Source: Streptomyces sp. V4I2 (GTDB taxonomy: Bacteria; Actinomycetota; Actinomycetes; Streptomycetales; Streptomycetaceae). From it: a DNA stretch of 64,000 nucleotides. The notes beneath the pieces are model-generated. The model searched no databases. It had not been told where the DNA came from and worked only from the letters and a program-made list of their open reading frames with translations. Position 1 is the stretch's first letter. Each line of letters starts with the position of its first letter. Both the position numbers and the translations under genes were made by a program. The stretch is taken from NCBI RefSeq assembly GCF_030817655.1, contig NZ_JAUSZM010000003.1, positions 10,168,001 to 10,232,000 of the forward strand. The letters run 5' to 3'. Positions 17,284-25,630 of the stretch are shown in pieces.

Positions 17284-18126
17284 CTACCCGAGCGCGAGCA
17301 TCGCATCGGCGACCTCGTCGACCGCCGCATCGGGGATCGCGGTGGCGGCCTCCTTGAGGACGAGCAGCCGCGCCCCGGGGATCTCGCGCGCGATCGCCTC
17401 GCCGTTGCCGACGGGGAAGAACCGATCGCGGCGGCCGTGGACGACGAGCGTGGGGGTCTCGATCTCGGGCAGGCGCTCGCGCCAGCGGGGTTTGCAGTCG
17501 AGCCTGGAAAACACCATGCCCAGCTGGTTGGCCATCTGGACTGGGGGCGCGGTGCCGGGCGTGCGGTCCCAGATGCGCGCGGCGATCGCGCGTGCGGCGA
17601 CGGGGTCGTCGCCGAGGATCTCCGCGCCGGCGGCGGCGAACTCCGCCACCGCCTCGCGGTCGGTCCAGTCGGGCATCGGATGCGCGAACAGCCGGCTCAT
17701 CGTCGCCTGGTCATGGTCGGGGAGGTCGTCGTCGGGCGGGCCGGGCGCAACCGCGCGGGTGCCGGCCAGGGTGAGCGCCGAGAACGAGCCCGGATGGTCG
17801 AGCACGGCCACCTGGGCGACCATCCCACCGACGCCGATCCCCGCGAGGTGCGCGGGCCCGCCGCCGAGCGCGTCAGCAAGGGCCGCCGCGTCGGCGGCGA
17901 GGTCGCGCAGGGTGTAGGCGGGCGCCTGCGGGTCCGCCGTCGTCGACTCTCCGCTGTCGCGCAAGTCGTAGCGCACCACGCGGCGCCCACCGGCGGCGAG
18001 GCGCTCGCACAGCGCGTCGGGCCAGGAGAGCATCGTCGTCCCGCCCGCGAGCAGGACGAGTGGCGCGTCGTCGTCACCGAACGACTCGATGCCCAAGGCG
18101 ATCTCATTGACGTTGACGGTGGTCAT
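17284..18126 (-). CDS. Alpha/beta-fold hydrolase
   Basis: 280 residues starting MTTVNVNEIALGIESFGDDD (ATG 18126). The hydrolase fold is seen in VLLAGGTTMLSWPD, RYDLRDSGES and the usual acid strand TLVVHGRRDRFFPVGNG. The nucleophile elbow reads GIGVGGMVAQ, where Ser is replaced by Val, and the expected terminal catalytic His is not obvious near KEAATAIPDAA. The triad is therefore incomplete, and the protein may bind a ligand or work by another mechanism. Its ATG overlaps the stop of the upstream reductase gene by four bases, so the two are coupled. The 210 bases between it and the methyltransferase hold no recognised feature. Confidence 0.85.
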   Translation of the reverse strand: MTTVNVNEIALGIESFGDDDAPLVLLAGGTTMLSWPDALCERLAAGGRRVVRYDLRDSGESTTADPQAPAYTLRDLAADAAALADALGGGPAHLAGIGVGGMVAQVAVLDHPGSFSALTLAGTRAVAPGPPDDDLPDHDQATMSRLFAHPMPDWTDREAVAEFAAAGAEILGDDPVAARAIAARIWDRTPGTAPPVQMANQLGMVFSRLDCKPRWRERLPEIETPTLVVHGRRDRFFPVGNGEAIAREIPGARLLVLKEAATAIPDAAVDEVADAMLALG

Positions 18127-18749
18127 CGGATCACCGGGAGGACGTCGTAGGTCAGGTGCGTCGCGGTCGATGTCGAGGTCACGCTCTGCTGCACCAGTGT
18201 GCGTGGCGCTCCGCCGGTGAACAGTGGCGTCCCGGCACCCAGCACGACGGGCGCGAGGTGCAGCGTCAGCGCGTCGACCAGCCCGGCGTCGATCGCCGAG
18301 CCGATCGTGGCGCCGCCGCCCATGAGGACGACGTCGAGATCCTTGCCGCTGTCCGACGACGCCGTCTCGGCGCGCTCGCGCGCTGCGGTGACGGCGTCGG
18401 GCAGACCGGTGGTGACGAACGTCCAGTCGAGGTCGGTGAGCCGCACCGACTCCGGTGGCGAGCTCGTCACGACGACGAACGCGGGCTTGCCGACCTCGCC
18501 GGCGCCGTAGCCGGTCTTGTCGTCCCATCCCTTCGGCCCGTCGACCACGTCGAAGAGGTGGCGGCCGAGGACGACGGCGCCCGAACGGGCGGTCGCCTCG
18601 CGCAGGACCCGGCGGTCGTCGGGGTCGTCGGAAAACGCCCAGGTGTGCAGGGCCTCGCCGCCGGTGCCCAGACCGTTGTCCGGGCCGGGGTCGGGCCCGG
18701 TGACGAAGCCGTCGAGGGAGACCGAGATGTCAGCGATGATTCGAGTCAT
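18123..18749 (-). CDS. Dihydrofolate reductase/RibD C-terminal family protein
   Basis: 208 residues with the family layout: MTRIIADISVSLDGFVTGP at the start, GAVVLGRHLFDVVDGPKGW, the cofactor-binding LMGGGATIGSAIDAGLVDAL and the end LTYDVLPVI. Proteins of this family bind NADPH, and very few have an assigned substrate. It is the first gene of a two-gene operon with the hydrolase at 17284. A related reductase occurs at 44846. Confidence 0.9.
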   Translation of the reverse strand: MTRIIADISVSLDGFVTGPDPGPDNGLGTGGEALHTWAFSDDPDDRRVLREATARSGAVVLGRHLFDVVDGPKGWDDKTGYGAGEVGKPAFVVVTSSPPESVRLTDLDWTFVTTGLPDAVTAARERAETASSDSGKDLDVVLMGGGATIGSAIDAGLVDALTLHLAPVVLGAGTPLFTGGAPRTLVQQSVTSTSTATHLTYDVLPVIR

Positions 18750-19026
18750 GCCAGGGCAGACCCGTTCCGCCGCCCGAACTCATCGCTCACGCATGCAGCA
18801 TGTGCCGACAGTGAACCCGATAGCACGACGCCCGAAGCGGGACGCTGGACGTACAGCGGACGGTCGCCCCTCCCGGAGTACCTCAGAGGCGCATACGCAC
18901 AGGTCAGAGGGTCCTCTGCCGCAACGATCCTGCATTCCCCTCCGCGAGCCGCTCCGCGAGCCGCGAGGTTACGAATCCGAGAGGGATCGGAAGCAGGCCA
19001 CCGCGACCTCGAGTGCCGCGCCGCGT
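18750..19026. other. Spacer, nothing recognised
   Basis: About 280 bases upstream of the reductase operon, presumably containing its promoter. No coding motif is visible on either strand. Confidence 0.35.
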
Positions 19027-19140
19027 TCAGCGCGCGCGAGGTCGCCGATGGCGCGCCAGTCCTTCGATCTCGCCGAGCCAGCCCTCTGCCTGGGCCCGCT
19101 GCTGCGGGCTACGAGGCTGTCGCGGATCTCGACCAAGCGG
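19027..19140 (-). pseudogene. Recombinase-type coiled-coil fragment
   Basis: The minus strand reads LVEIRDSLVARSSGPRQRAE, then with a frameshift EGWLGEIEGLA. It resembles the charged helical segment near the end of some actinomycete site-specific recombinases. The fragment is only about 35 residues, and the family call is from memory. Confidence 0.35.
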
Positions 19141-19144
19141 AGCT

Positions 19145-19345
19145 GTTGGGCTGGTTCGCGGCGAAGCAGGGAGCAGGTGCACGTACTTCTCCGCTGTGCT
19201 CCTGGTCGGCTTGGTCCTCAACGCCACGCTCGACTGGTCCTGGGCCGATCCCGTCGCTGCCCTGTTCATCGCGGCCATCGCGGTCAAGGAAGGCCGCGAC
19301 GCCTGGCAGGGCACGGGCTGCTGCACCCCGGCCGCCGCAACGGGT
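19145..19345 (+). pseudogene. Cation diffusion facilitator, C-terminal remnant
   Basis: In the frame starting at about 19175 the sequence reads TYFSAVLLVGLVLNATLDWS, WADPVAALFIAAIAVKEGRD and AWQGTGCC. This matches the last membrane helices and cysteine tail of a CDF-type cation efflux protein. The first 150 or more residues are missing, and the sequence joins unrelated DNA at about 19175. Confidence 0.7.
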
Positions 19346-19669
19346 TCGGCTGCCGACGCCGGGGCGCCCGGGGCGGGGGTCCCGCCCCGGGCGCCGGCCC
19401 GACCGCCGACACTGGGTCATCGCGTGGCGCAGTGTCGGCCGGTCCGAGGCCCGCACACCACGCTGTCCCCAGCTTCTCTGCGGTCGGGCCTCTGACGTAC
19501 GCCCCCGAGTGGTCGATGCCGACCGAGGTCGCCTCGCGTCAGATCAGCCGTGTGACGAGCACAGCAGGCAAGGCCGGAAGCCGGCGACCGTACGCTGGCC
19601 GAGCAGCGGACCGCACGTGAAGTGGCGGAGCTGCGCCGCGTTGTCGCCGGCTGCCTTCCTCCCGGGTTG

Positions 19670-19765
19670 TGCGTGGGCGCGGATCCGGCCGACGTCGCCC
19701 AGCGGGCAGGGAACAGCGTGGATGTTCTCCTGTCTCCGCTCAGGTGTCGCTAGACCGGCGCAGCG
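19670..19765 (+). pseudogene. Tyrosine recombinase C-terminal remnant
   Basis: The plus strand reads VGADPADVAQRAGNSVDVLL. This is the segment following the HxxR box in many actinomycete integrases, ending just before the catalytic Tyr region, where the frame is lost (stop at about 19750). It lies immediately next to the end of the extra rpoA. Confidence 0.6.
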
Positions 19766-19771
19766 CAGTGT

Positions 19772-20788
19772 TCAGTATTGCTCGGTCTCCACGAAGCCCG
19801 CGTCCACGTCGTCGTCCGCACCGAGTGCGGCGGCGGTCGGATCGAATCCGGGCGGGCTGTCCTTGAGGCCCAGGCCCATACCGGCGAGCTTCGCCTTGAC
19901 CTCGTCGATCGACTTCGCACCGAAGTTGCGGATGTCGAGCAGGTCGGCCTCGGAACGCGCCACGAGCTCACCCACGGAGTGGACGCCCTCGCGCTTGAGG
20001 CAGTTGTACGAACGGACGGTGAGGTCGAGGTCCTCGATCGGCAGAACCAGGTCGGCGGCAAGGGCGGCGTCCGTGGGGGACGGGCCCATGTCGATGCCCT
20101 CGGCGTCGATGTTGAGCTCACGGGCCAGACCGAACAGCTCGACCAGGGTCTTGCCGGCCGACGCCATGGCGTCACGCGGACGCATGGCCTGCTTGGTCTC
20201 GACGTCGACGATCAGCTTGTCGAAGTCGGTGCGCTGCTCGACACGGGTCGCCTCGACCTTGTAGGTGACCTTGAGAACCGGCGAGTAGATCGAGTCGACC
20301 GGGATACGGCCGATCTCCTGACCGACCTGCTTGTTCTGCACGGCGGAGACGTAACCGCGGCCACGCTCGACCGTCAGTTCCATCTCCAGCTTGCCCTTGC
20401 CGTTGAGCGTGGCGAGGACGAGGTCGGGGTTGTGCACCTCGACACCGGCCGGGGGCGCGATGTCGGCGGCGGTGACCAGACCCGGACCCTGCTTGCGCAG
20501 GTACATCACGACCGGCTCGTCGTGCTCCGAGGAGACGACCAGCTGCTTGATGTTGAGGATCAGGTCGGTGACGTCCTCCTTGACGCCCGGCACGGTGGTG
20601 AACTCGTGCAGAACGCCGTCGACGCGGATGGACGTGACCGCCGCACCCGGGATCGAGGAGAGGAGCGTACGACGCAGGGAGTTGCCGAGGGTGTAGCCGA
20701 AGCCCGGCTCCAGCGGCTCGATCACGAACCGGGAGCGGAACTCGTCGACGACCTCTTCGGTCAAGGACGGACGCTGAGCAATCAGCAC
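19772..20788 (-). CDS. rpoA: RNA polymerase alpha subunit, second stand-alone copy
   Basis: 338 residues, full length for Streptomyces RpoA. The start MLIAQRPSLTEEVVDEFRSR is preceded by GGAGG. The N-terminal assembly domain (about 1-230) has GYTLGNSLRRTLLSSIPGAA. The flexible linker is followed by the C-terminal DNA-binding domain (about 250-310) with LTVRSYNCLKREGVHSVGEL, including the Arg equivalent to E. coli R265. An acidic tail ends in ETEQY. No frameshift or key-residue loss is seen. Normally rpoA sits between rpsD and rplQ in the ribosomal operon; neither is present here. A recombinase remnant lies downstream and an IS5 remnant upstream. It is probably an extra copy acquired by duplication or transfer. 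Use as a specialised alpha subunit, perhaps under rifamycin stress, is speculation. Confidence 0.95.
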   Translation of the reverse strand: MLIAQRPSLTEEVVDEFRSRFVIEPLEPGFGYTLGNSLRRTLLSSIPGAAVTSIRVDGVLHEFTTVPGVKEDVTDLILNIKQLVVSSEHDEPVVMYLRKQGPGLVTAADIAPPAGVEVHNPDLVLATLNGKGKLEMELTVERGRGYVSAVQNKQVGQEIGRIPVDSIYSPVLKVTYKVEATRVEQRTDFDKLIVDVETKQAMRPRDAMASAGKTLVELFGLARELNIDAEGIDMGPSPTDAALAADLVLPIEDLDLTVRSYNCLKREGVHSVGELVARSEADLLDIRNFGAKSIDEVKAKLAGMGLGLKDSPPGFDPTAAALGADDDVDAGFVETEQY

Positions 20789-20867
20789 GGGGTGTTGCCT
20801 CCAGTGGTTTGGCGCCCGCTATGTGACGCCGTTGACACCATGAAGGGTAACGGCGATACGGTCTCCG

Positions 20868-20990
20868 GTGGTCGCGCTGCACTACGACGAGCCGTGGGCG
20901 GTGTTTGAGCCGCTGCTGGCGAAGGTGGAGCGCCGGGTCCGGCATCCGGGGCGCAAGCGGCATCCCGACCGGCTGGTGTTCCGGATCACC
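20868..20990 (+). pseudogene. IS5-type transposase N-terminal remnant
   Basis: The plus strand reads VALHYDEPWAVFEPLLAKVE, then RRVRHPGRKRHPDRLVF, which matches the helix-turn-helix start of IS5-family transposases. It breaks off where the family continues with a hydrophobic helix. It lies 80 bases upstream of the extra rpoA on the opposite strand. Confidence 0.6.
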
Positions 20991-21068
20991 AGGTCCCGGT
21001 AGCCGCCTCGTAGGGCCCCTGTACTGCGTGTTTCGTCCCTGCCTGTGCCCGATGATCGGGCTCGGACC

Positions 21069-21390
21069 TCATCGGCACAGGCTGCGCTCGGCGGTCGTGA
21101 TCAGTGCCGTCGCGGTCTCCTCCACGGACAGGCCACGGCCGGTGTACAGCAGGTCGAAGCCGTCGAAGCTCGTCAGCAGCCACAACAGGTCGGGGGCCTG
21201 GTCGGCGGTGGCGTCCGGACGCAGCGCCTCTTGGGCGGCCAGGCCCCTGGCAGGGCCGGGCCGGCCCGTCGGCCCGGCCCTGTTCCATCCGCTGGATCGC
21301 GCCACCGACCGCGGAGGCGTCGAGCGGGGCCATCGAGAACAGGACGCGCAACACGTCCCGGTAGGCGGCGTACAACCGGCAAGCCGTATG
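21069..21390 (-). pseudogene. TetR-family regulator, C-terminal remnant
   Basis: Two frames join as one protein. AAYRDVLRVLFSMAPLDASA, then VGGAIQRMEQGRAD, is followed by a frameshift and GLAAQEALRPDATADQAPDL with LWLLTSFDGFDLLYTGRGLS to a stop at 21069. This is the ligand-binding half of a TetR-type repressor; the DNA-binding half is missing. A GC-only inverted repeat with 13-base arms (21251-21263 and 21270-21282) lies exactly at the frameshift. Confidence 0.65.
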
Positions 21391-21760
21391 TGGTGCCGTC
21401 GGATACCAGTTCGACGCCGAACGCGGCGCCGTCAGGATCGGCGCGAACATGCTGGACGATCGCGGTCAGGAGCGCCTGTACGTGCGGCATCTGCGAACCA
21501 ATCCGCAGGCCGCGTTCGTGGTCGACGACCTGCAGGTGGAGCCGTCCTGGGCGCCGAGCGGGATTCTGGTCAAGGGCACGGCCCGTCTGCACACCGAGGG
21601 CGGTGAAGTGCTCGGCCCGGGCTTCGTCCCGAACTGGGTGGAGATGTGCCCAGTTGGGTGTCGTCATGGGGAGTGGACACCGACACTACGGATCTCCCCG
21701 TGGCCCCGCGAGAAATGAGCGCGATTCAGCAGCAGGGTGAAGATCAGGACTGGAAGCGCA
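21378..21760 (+). pseudogene. PPOX-class (pyridoxamine oxidase-like) protein remnant
   Basis: Reading across two frameshifts gives GKPYVVPS, YQFDAERGAVRIGANMLDDR, HLRTNPQAAFVVDDLQVEPS, GTARLHTEGGEVLGPGFVPN and finally PSWVSSWGVDTD. These are ordered motifs of a split-barrel flavin/F420-binding protein. The start and the first strand are missing. It is divergent from the TetR remnant, so the two may have formed a regulator-target pair. Confidence 0.65.
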
Positions 21761-22771
21761 TCTGGCCTGGCAGACCGGCGCAGAGGAGGCAGAGGGGGAG
21801 GCGGCGATCGTGGTCGTCTTCTGAGGGGTGCCGCCCAGGTCGTCCACGCCGAGCTGGCGGCGCCGATGGGCTTCTCCATCCGCAGCGGTGCCACGTCCGA
21901 CACGTTGCCGATCAACGTCGTCTCGCCCACCAGGAAGGCCCGACTCGTGATGGAGTCCCTCTCGCGCTTCGGCGCGGTGCGGTCGATTACACCTTGGTGA
22001 AGCCAGCGAGGCGTCGTACATGTCAGCCTCGAAGACGACCAGGAAGAAGCTCGTTACGACGTAGTGGACCATTACGTGGTCTTCCCGGCCGTGCGCGGCA
22101 CAGCGTCGTTCGTGTAGGCAAGGTGACTGTCGGCGCCTTCAGGCTCGGCTGCGATCCTGTCGACGGGACGCAGGAACGGCGGTGCTTGGCGGTCATGGGG
22201 CCGCACTCGGCCTGGCCTGGCCGGCCCGGGCCCTGGCCTGGCCGGGCCGGGCCGGCGAGGCTGGTCGAGTCGGCTCCGCCCTGGACCTCCCCAGGGAACT
22301 CGCCGCCGAGCGCACTATGTGGTCCCTGGTCGGCGGCAAGTCCCCAGAGGACGCAGCCGACACTGACACCGCCGTGTGCCTGACCCGCACCCATGGGCAG
22401 CCACGACCTGCACGAGAACCAGCACGGTCACGCGGCGCGAACCGGTGCCTCGCCCCGCAGGAGCTTCTGCAGATCGCCCGGACCCTCCCGGGCGACCCGG
22501 CCTGTCTCGTCCTGGGCGTCCTGGGCGCCGTCTGCGCTCGACCGGCGCCGCCCGGGTACAGGCGCACGTGAGTTCCAGCGATCGTCGTCCGTGCTGACGC
22601 GCACGAGCCCGATGAGGGCCAAGTCGCCCACCTCCCGTCCGTAAAACGTCCTGTCAGAGCAAAGCGAACCGCTGGCAGAGAGTGAACGGGATAAGGAACA
22701 GCCGAAACAGATGGGCAGTCGCCACTGGCCGTTCGATATTCCTCAAAGCCCTTTCGGTTGCTCAGGCAAAG
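21761..22771. other. One-kilobase spacer without a recognisable gene
   Basis: I see no coherent gene. The frame at 21840-22000 has some coding character but no known motif. GC-only runs built from GGCC units cluster at 22205-22257 and resemble the inverted repeat at 21251-21282. The right end (22640-22771) is less GC-rich and lies just past the rox stop, so it may contain its terminator. Confidence 0.35.
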
Positions 22772-24316
22772 TCAGCTGGCCGGCTTGCCGAACCAGCGGG
22801 AGAGGTGGTCGTCCAGCTCCTGCTGATCGTCGCCGATCCAGGCGACGTGGCCGTCGGGGCGTAGCAGGACGCACGGAAGATCCAGTACCGCAGTGGGATC
22901 CCCGAGGTAATCGACCCGGTCTGACCAGCCGCCGACGGTCAGGCGTTCGGTGCGGTCCAGCAGCAGGCCGCGGCCGCGATGCAGCAGAGCGTAGAGGTGG
23001 CCGCGTCTCACCTCGATGTCGGGCAGGCGGCGGCCGAGCAGGTCGGGGCCTTCGCCGAAGTCGTAGCGGATGCCGATCGCGGTGATCTTCTCGATCAGAT
23101 AGCGGTTCACCTCGTCGAAGTCCATCAGTTCGGTGAGTAGCCTGCGCACGGCCTGCGGGCCCGGTTCGGTGGAGTGCAGTTCCATCTGGGCGCGGGTGTT
23201 GTCCAGCACGTCCTCGGCGACCGGATGGCGTTCGGCTTGGTAGGTGTCCAGCAGGGGTTTCGGCGCCCAGCCGCGGATTTGTGCGGCCAGTTTCCAGCCG
23301 AGGTTGAATGCGTCCTGAATGCCCAGGTTGAGGCCCTGTCCGCCGGTGGGTGGATGGATGTGTGCCGCATCGCCGGCCAGAAACACTCGCCCGACCCGAT
23401 AGCGTTCGGCCAGCCGGGTGGCATCCCCGAAGCGGGACAACCAGCGCGGGGAGTGCACGCCGAAGTCGGTTCCGGCGATGGTGCGCAGCTGTTGTTTGAA
23501 ATCCTCGAGGGTGAGCGGTTCCGCGCGATCGCTGACTCCCGCGGCGGGGACTACGACGCTATATGCCCCTCCGCCGAACGGCCTGAGCCAGAATCGCTTA
23601 TTGGTCTCGCCGATTTCGCTCACCTTGGCCGCAATCTCCTCCTGCGGTACACCCACTTCCATCTCGCCCATCAGCGTCTCGGTCCGCGAGGGCTCACCGG
23701 GGAAGCCGACGCCGAGCAGTTTGCGCACCGTACTGCGCCCGCCGTCACAGCCGACGAGATAGCGCGAACGCAGCTGTTCGCCGTCGGCGAGCTCGACGGT
23801 CACCCCCTCGTCGTCCTGCTCGAAGGCGGCCACCGCGCAACCGCGCCGGACCTGCGCACCCAGTTGGGTGGCATGTTCTTCGAGCAGGTGAACGATGACC
23901 GGCTGCGGGATGCCCAGCAGGTAGGCGTGCGCGGAATCCAGGCCCTGGGGCGCGGGTTTGTTGATGGCGGCGAAGAATCCGCCGGCCGGACGCTGCCTTC
24001 CGTGTTCGCGAAGGCGATCCAGCAGTCCGCGCATGGCCATCAGCTCGAGACTGCGAATATGCAGACCGACGATGCGGACGAATGACACGGGCTCGGTTTC
24101 CTTCTCCAGAACGAGTACCCGCACACCGTGCAGCCGCAGTTCGGCGGCCAGCATCGCGCCAGTCGGCCCGCACCCGGCAATGATCACGTCGAACAGGAGG
24201 GGCGCGCGATCGGGGCCGGAGGCCGACGACCGGAGTCCGGGGACGTCGCCCGCAGTGAAGTCGCGCTCGACCGTGTCGTCCGACGACGGCTCGGCGGTGA
24301 ACTGCGGAGAGGGCAT
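22772..24316 (-). CDS. rox: Rifampicin monooxygenase (FAD-dependent)
   Basis: 514 residues from ATG 24316, with AAAGG 8-12 bases upstream. The fold is that of group A flavoprotein hydroxylases: FDVIIAGCGPTGAMLAAELR (FAD-binding GxGxxG), RYLVGCDGGRSTVRKLLGV and the GD motif VFLAGDAAHIHPPTGGQGLN, then a thioredoxin-like C-terminal domain ending in DDHLSRWFG. The run from FGVHSPRWLSRFGDATR through MDFDEVNRYLIEKITAIGIR agrees closely with Rox/RIFMO as I remember it. Rox hydroxylates rifampicin with NADPH and O2, which opens the ansa ring. The 41 residues before FDVI are extra compared with other family members. A strong hairpin lies 14 bases upstream of the start. No RAE was found there. Confidence 0.9.
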   Translation of the reverse strand: MPSPQFTAEPSSDDTVERDFTAGDVPGLRSSASGPDRAPLLFDVIIAGCGPTGAMLAAELRLHGVRVLVLEKETEPVSFVRIVGLHIRSLELMAMRGLLDRLREHGRQRPAGGFFAAINKPAPQGLDSAHAYLLGIPQPVIVHLLEEHATQLGAQVRRGCAVAAFEQDDEGVTVELADGEQLRSRYLVGCDGGRSTVRKLLGVGFPGEPSRTETLMGEMEVGVPQEEIAAKVSEIGETNKRFWLRPFGGGAYSVVVPAAGVSDRAEPLTLEDFKQQLRTIAGTDFGVHSPRWLSRFGDATRLAERYRVGRVFLAGDAAHIHPPTGGQGLNLGIQDAFNLGWKLAAQIRGWAPKPLLDTYQAERHPVAEDVLDNTRAQMELHSTEPGPQAVRRLLTELMDFDEVNRYLIEKITAIGIRYDFGEGPDLLGRRLPDIEVRRGHLYALLHRGRGLLLDRTERLTVGGWSDRVDYLGDPTAVLDLPCVLLRPDGHVAWIGDDQQELDDHLSRWFGKPAS

Positions 24317-24329
24317 AGGTGTTGCCTTT

Positions 24330-24359
24330 CGGGAGTGCCTTGTTGGCGAGGCACTCCCG
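24330..24359 (-). promoter_or_regulatory. Perfect inverted repeat in the rox leader
   Basis: CGGGAGTGCCT (24330-24340) and AGGCACTCCCG (24349-24359) are exact reverse complements with an 8-base loop, ending 14 bases before the rox ATG and just outside its ribosome site. It could be a repressor operator or an RNA stem affecting translation. It is unrelated in sequence to the RAE ahead of rph. Confidence 0.55.
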
Positions 24360-24944
24360 GCGACAACTACGTCAATCGCCCGACCGTGACGGGAAGGGGG
24401 AGCACCCACATCGATACAGCGTTCATGGGTCTCACCTCCTCGGGCGGTGTCACTGTCACAGTCAAACTGCAAGCTACAAGCCCGACAGCACCCCGTCCAA
24501 TCCTTTCCCAGCCAGGTGATCACGACTCCAAACGGGCCCGTGCGGTTGGAGGGCGAATCCGGCATGGCGGCCCGGCTGTTCCCGGTCACCGTCACCGTCA
24601 CCGTCCCGGTCACGGTCGACGGCTGATCCTGGCCGCCCCGAGGCGGACCGGATCTCGGAAGCCGCTGCGCGCTGGAATCGGAGGCGCTCGACGAGCGCGA
24701 GCGGCTGCGCGAGGCCCACGAGCAGGGTGAGCGGCCGCCTCGCGCGGCTACTTTGCACCGTGGGTGAGAGACAGGAGCCCTGGGCCGAGACACCCCGCGT
24801 CCGAGCCACCCGTACAGGTCACATAACTCCGACCAGCGCCGTCGCGTCCGGCAACTGCGCGGCCCCGGCCACCACCTCCGGGAACGCCGGCGTTCCGTAT
24901 CGAGTGACTTGTTGTCGTTTTACCGTTGAGTAAGCGCGTCCCGT
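24360..24944. other. Upstream region of rox, no recognised gene
   Basis: Apart from the hairpin, this region holds a short tandem run of GTCACC units (about 24582-24602) on the plus strand and no gene. The rox promoter should lie here. A long minus-strand open frame continues through it in the rox frame but has shadow-type composition. Confidence 0.35.
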
Positions 24945-25259
24945 AATCGGTCGAGTCCGCGGCCGACCGCATCATTTGACCACCTCGGCCCCCGGCTCGT
25001 GCTCCAGCCTCGTCGGCGGTTCCGCAAGGACACCGTGCTCATCGTGGACGGCACCCTGGTGCCCACTCGCGATCATTCGATCGCCGAACAGTCCAATTCG
25101 TCCCAGCGCCCCATCTCAACCGGACGCGCACCGGTCGAACACGGCTTCGCTCACCTCAAGAACTGACGGATCCTCACCAATCTCCGCATCGACCCTGCCT
25201 GCACCCCCCGCCTCCTGCGCGCCCTGCTCGTTCTGACCAACCTCGAAGTCAACCGCTGA
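24945..25259 (+). pseudogene. IS5-family (DDE_Tnp_4 type) transposase remnant
   Basis: Read with one extra T at about 24970, the sequence gives SAADRII, then DHLGPRLVLQPRRRFRKDTV and LIVDGTLVPTRDHSIA (first catalytic Asp). After an internal deletion it continues PVEHGFAHLKN, stop, RILTNLRIDPACT, LLRALLVLTNLEVNR. The stop replaces a conserved Trp codon (TGG to TGA). It is the C-terminal counterpart of the N-terminal remnant at 47690-47950. Confidence 0.7.
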
Positions 25260-25630
25260 CAGACGATCTACTCCGTAGACTGCCGCCCGCCACCAGCCAG
25301 AGCACGCCGAGAACCGGTCACACCAGCCCTTTGACCTGCGGCTTCAAGTTGGCGGATGCAGAACTGCGCAGGCCGAAGCAGGCGAGCAATCGAAGCTGGA
25401 CGAGCTCGGTCGGGCTGCGGGCGTCGCGCTCGATTCTCTGGGGAGCGACTGTGGTGCGAGGCTTGCCGAGAGGGCTTCATCCAGCTCAGCGCCGGTTCGG
25501 GTGGCCTGGCTGCAGTCGGCCCGGCAGGTCCCATTCCGGGTGCGGTAGGAACGTATGGCGATCTGTCACAGCGGTCCCTGCACTCATCGGTTGGCCCCCG
25601 CCCGGGCGGCGGGATCGGGATGCGGGCCGG
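25260..25630. other. Spacer, nothing recognised
   Basis: About 370 bases between the transposase remnant and the end of the NmrA-like gene, with no motif on either strand and no obvious terminator hairpin. Confidence 0.35.

Noticed and set aside
18156..20264. 702-residue plus-strand open frame through the reductase and rpoA
   Set aside because: It crosses several unrelated genes and remnants in antisense and has no consistent composition.
19772..20788. rpoA as the end of the normal ribosomal protein operon
   Set aside because: No rpsM, rpsK, rpsD or rplQ flank it; both sides are mobile-element remnants.
21251..21282. GC-only inverted repeat as an inserted palindromic element
   Set aside because: The arms can be read as ordinary TetR codons up to the frameshift, so an insertion is not needed; kept only as a note under the pseudogene.
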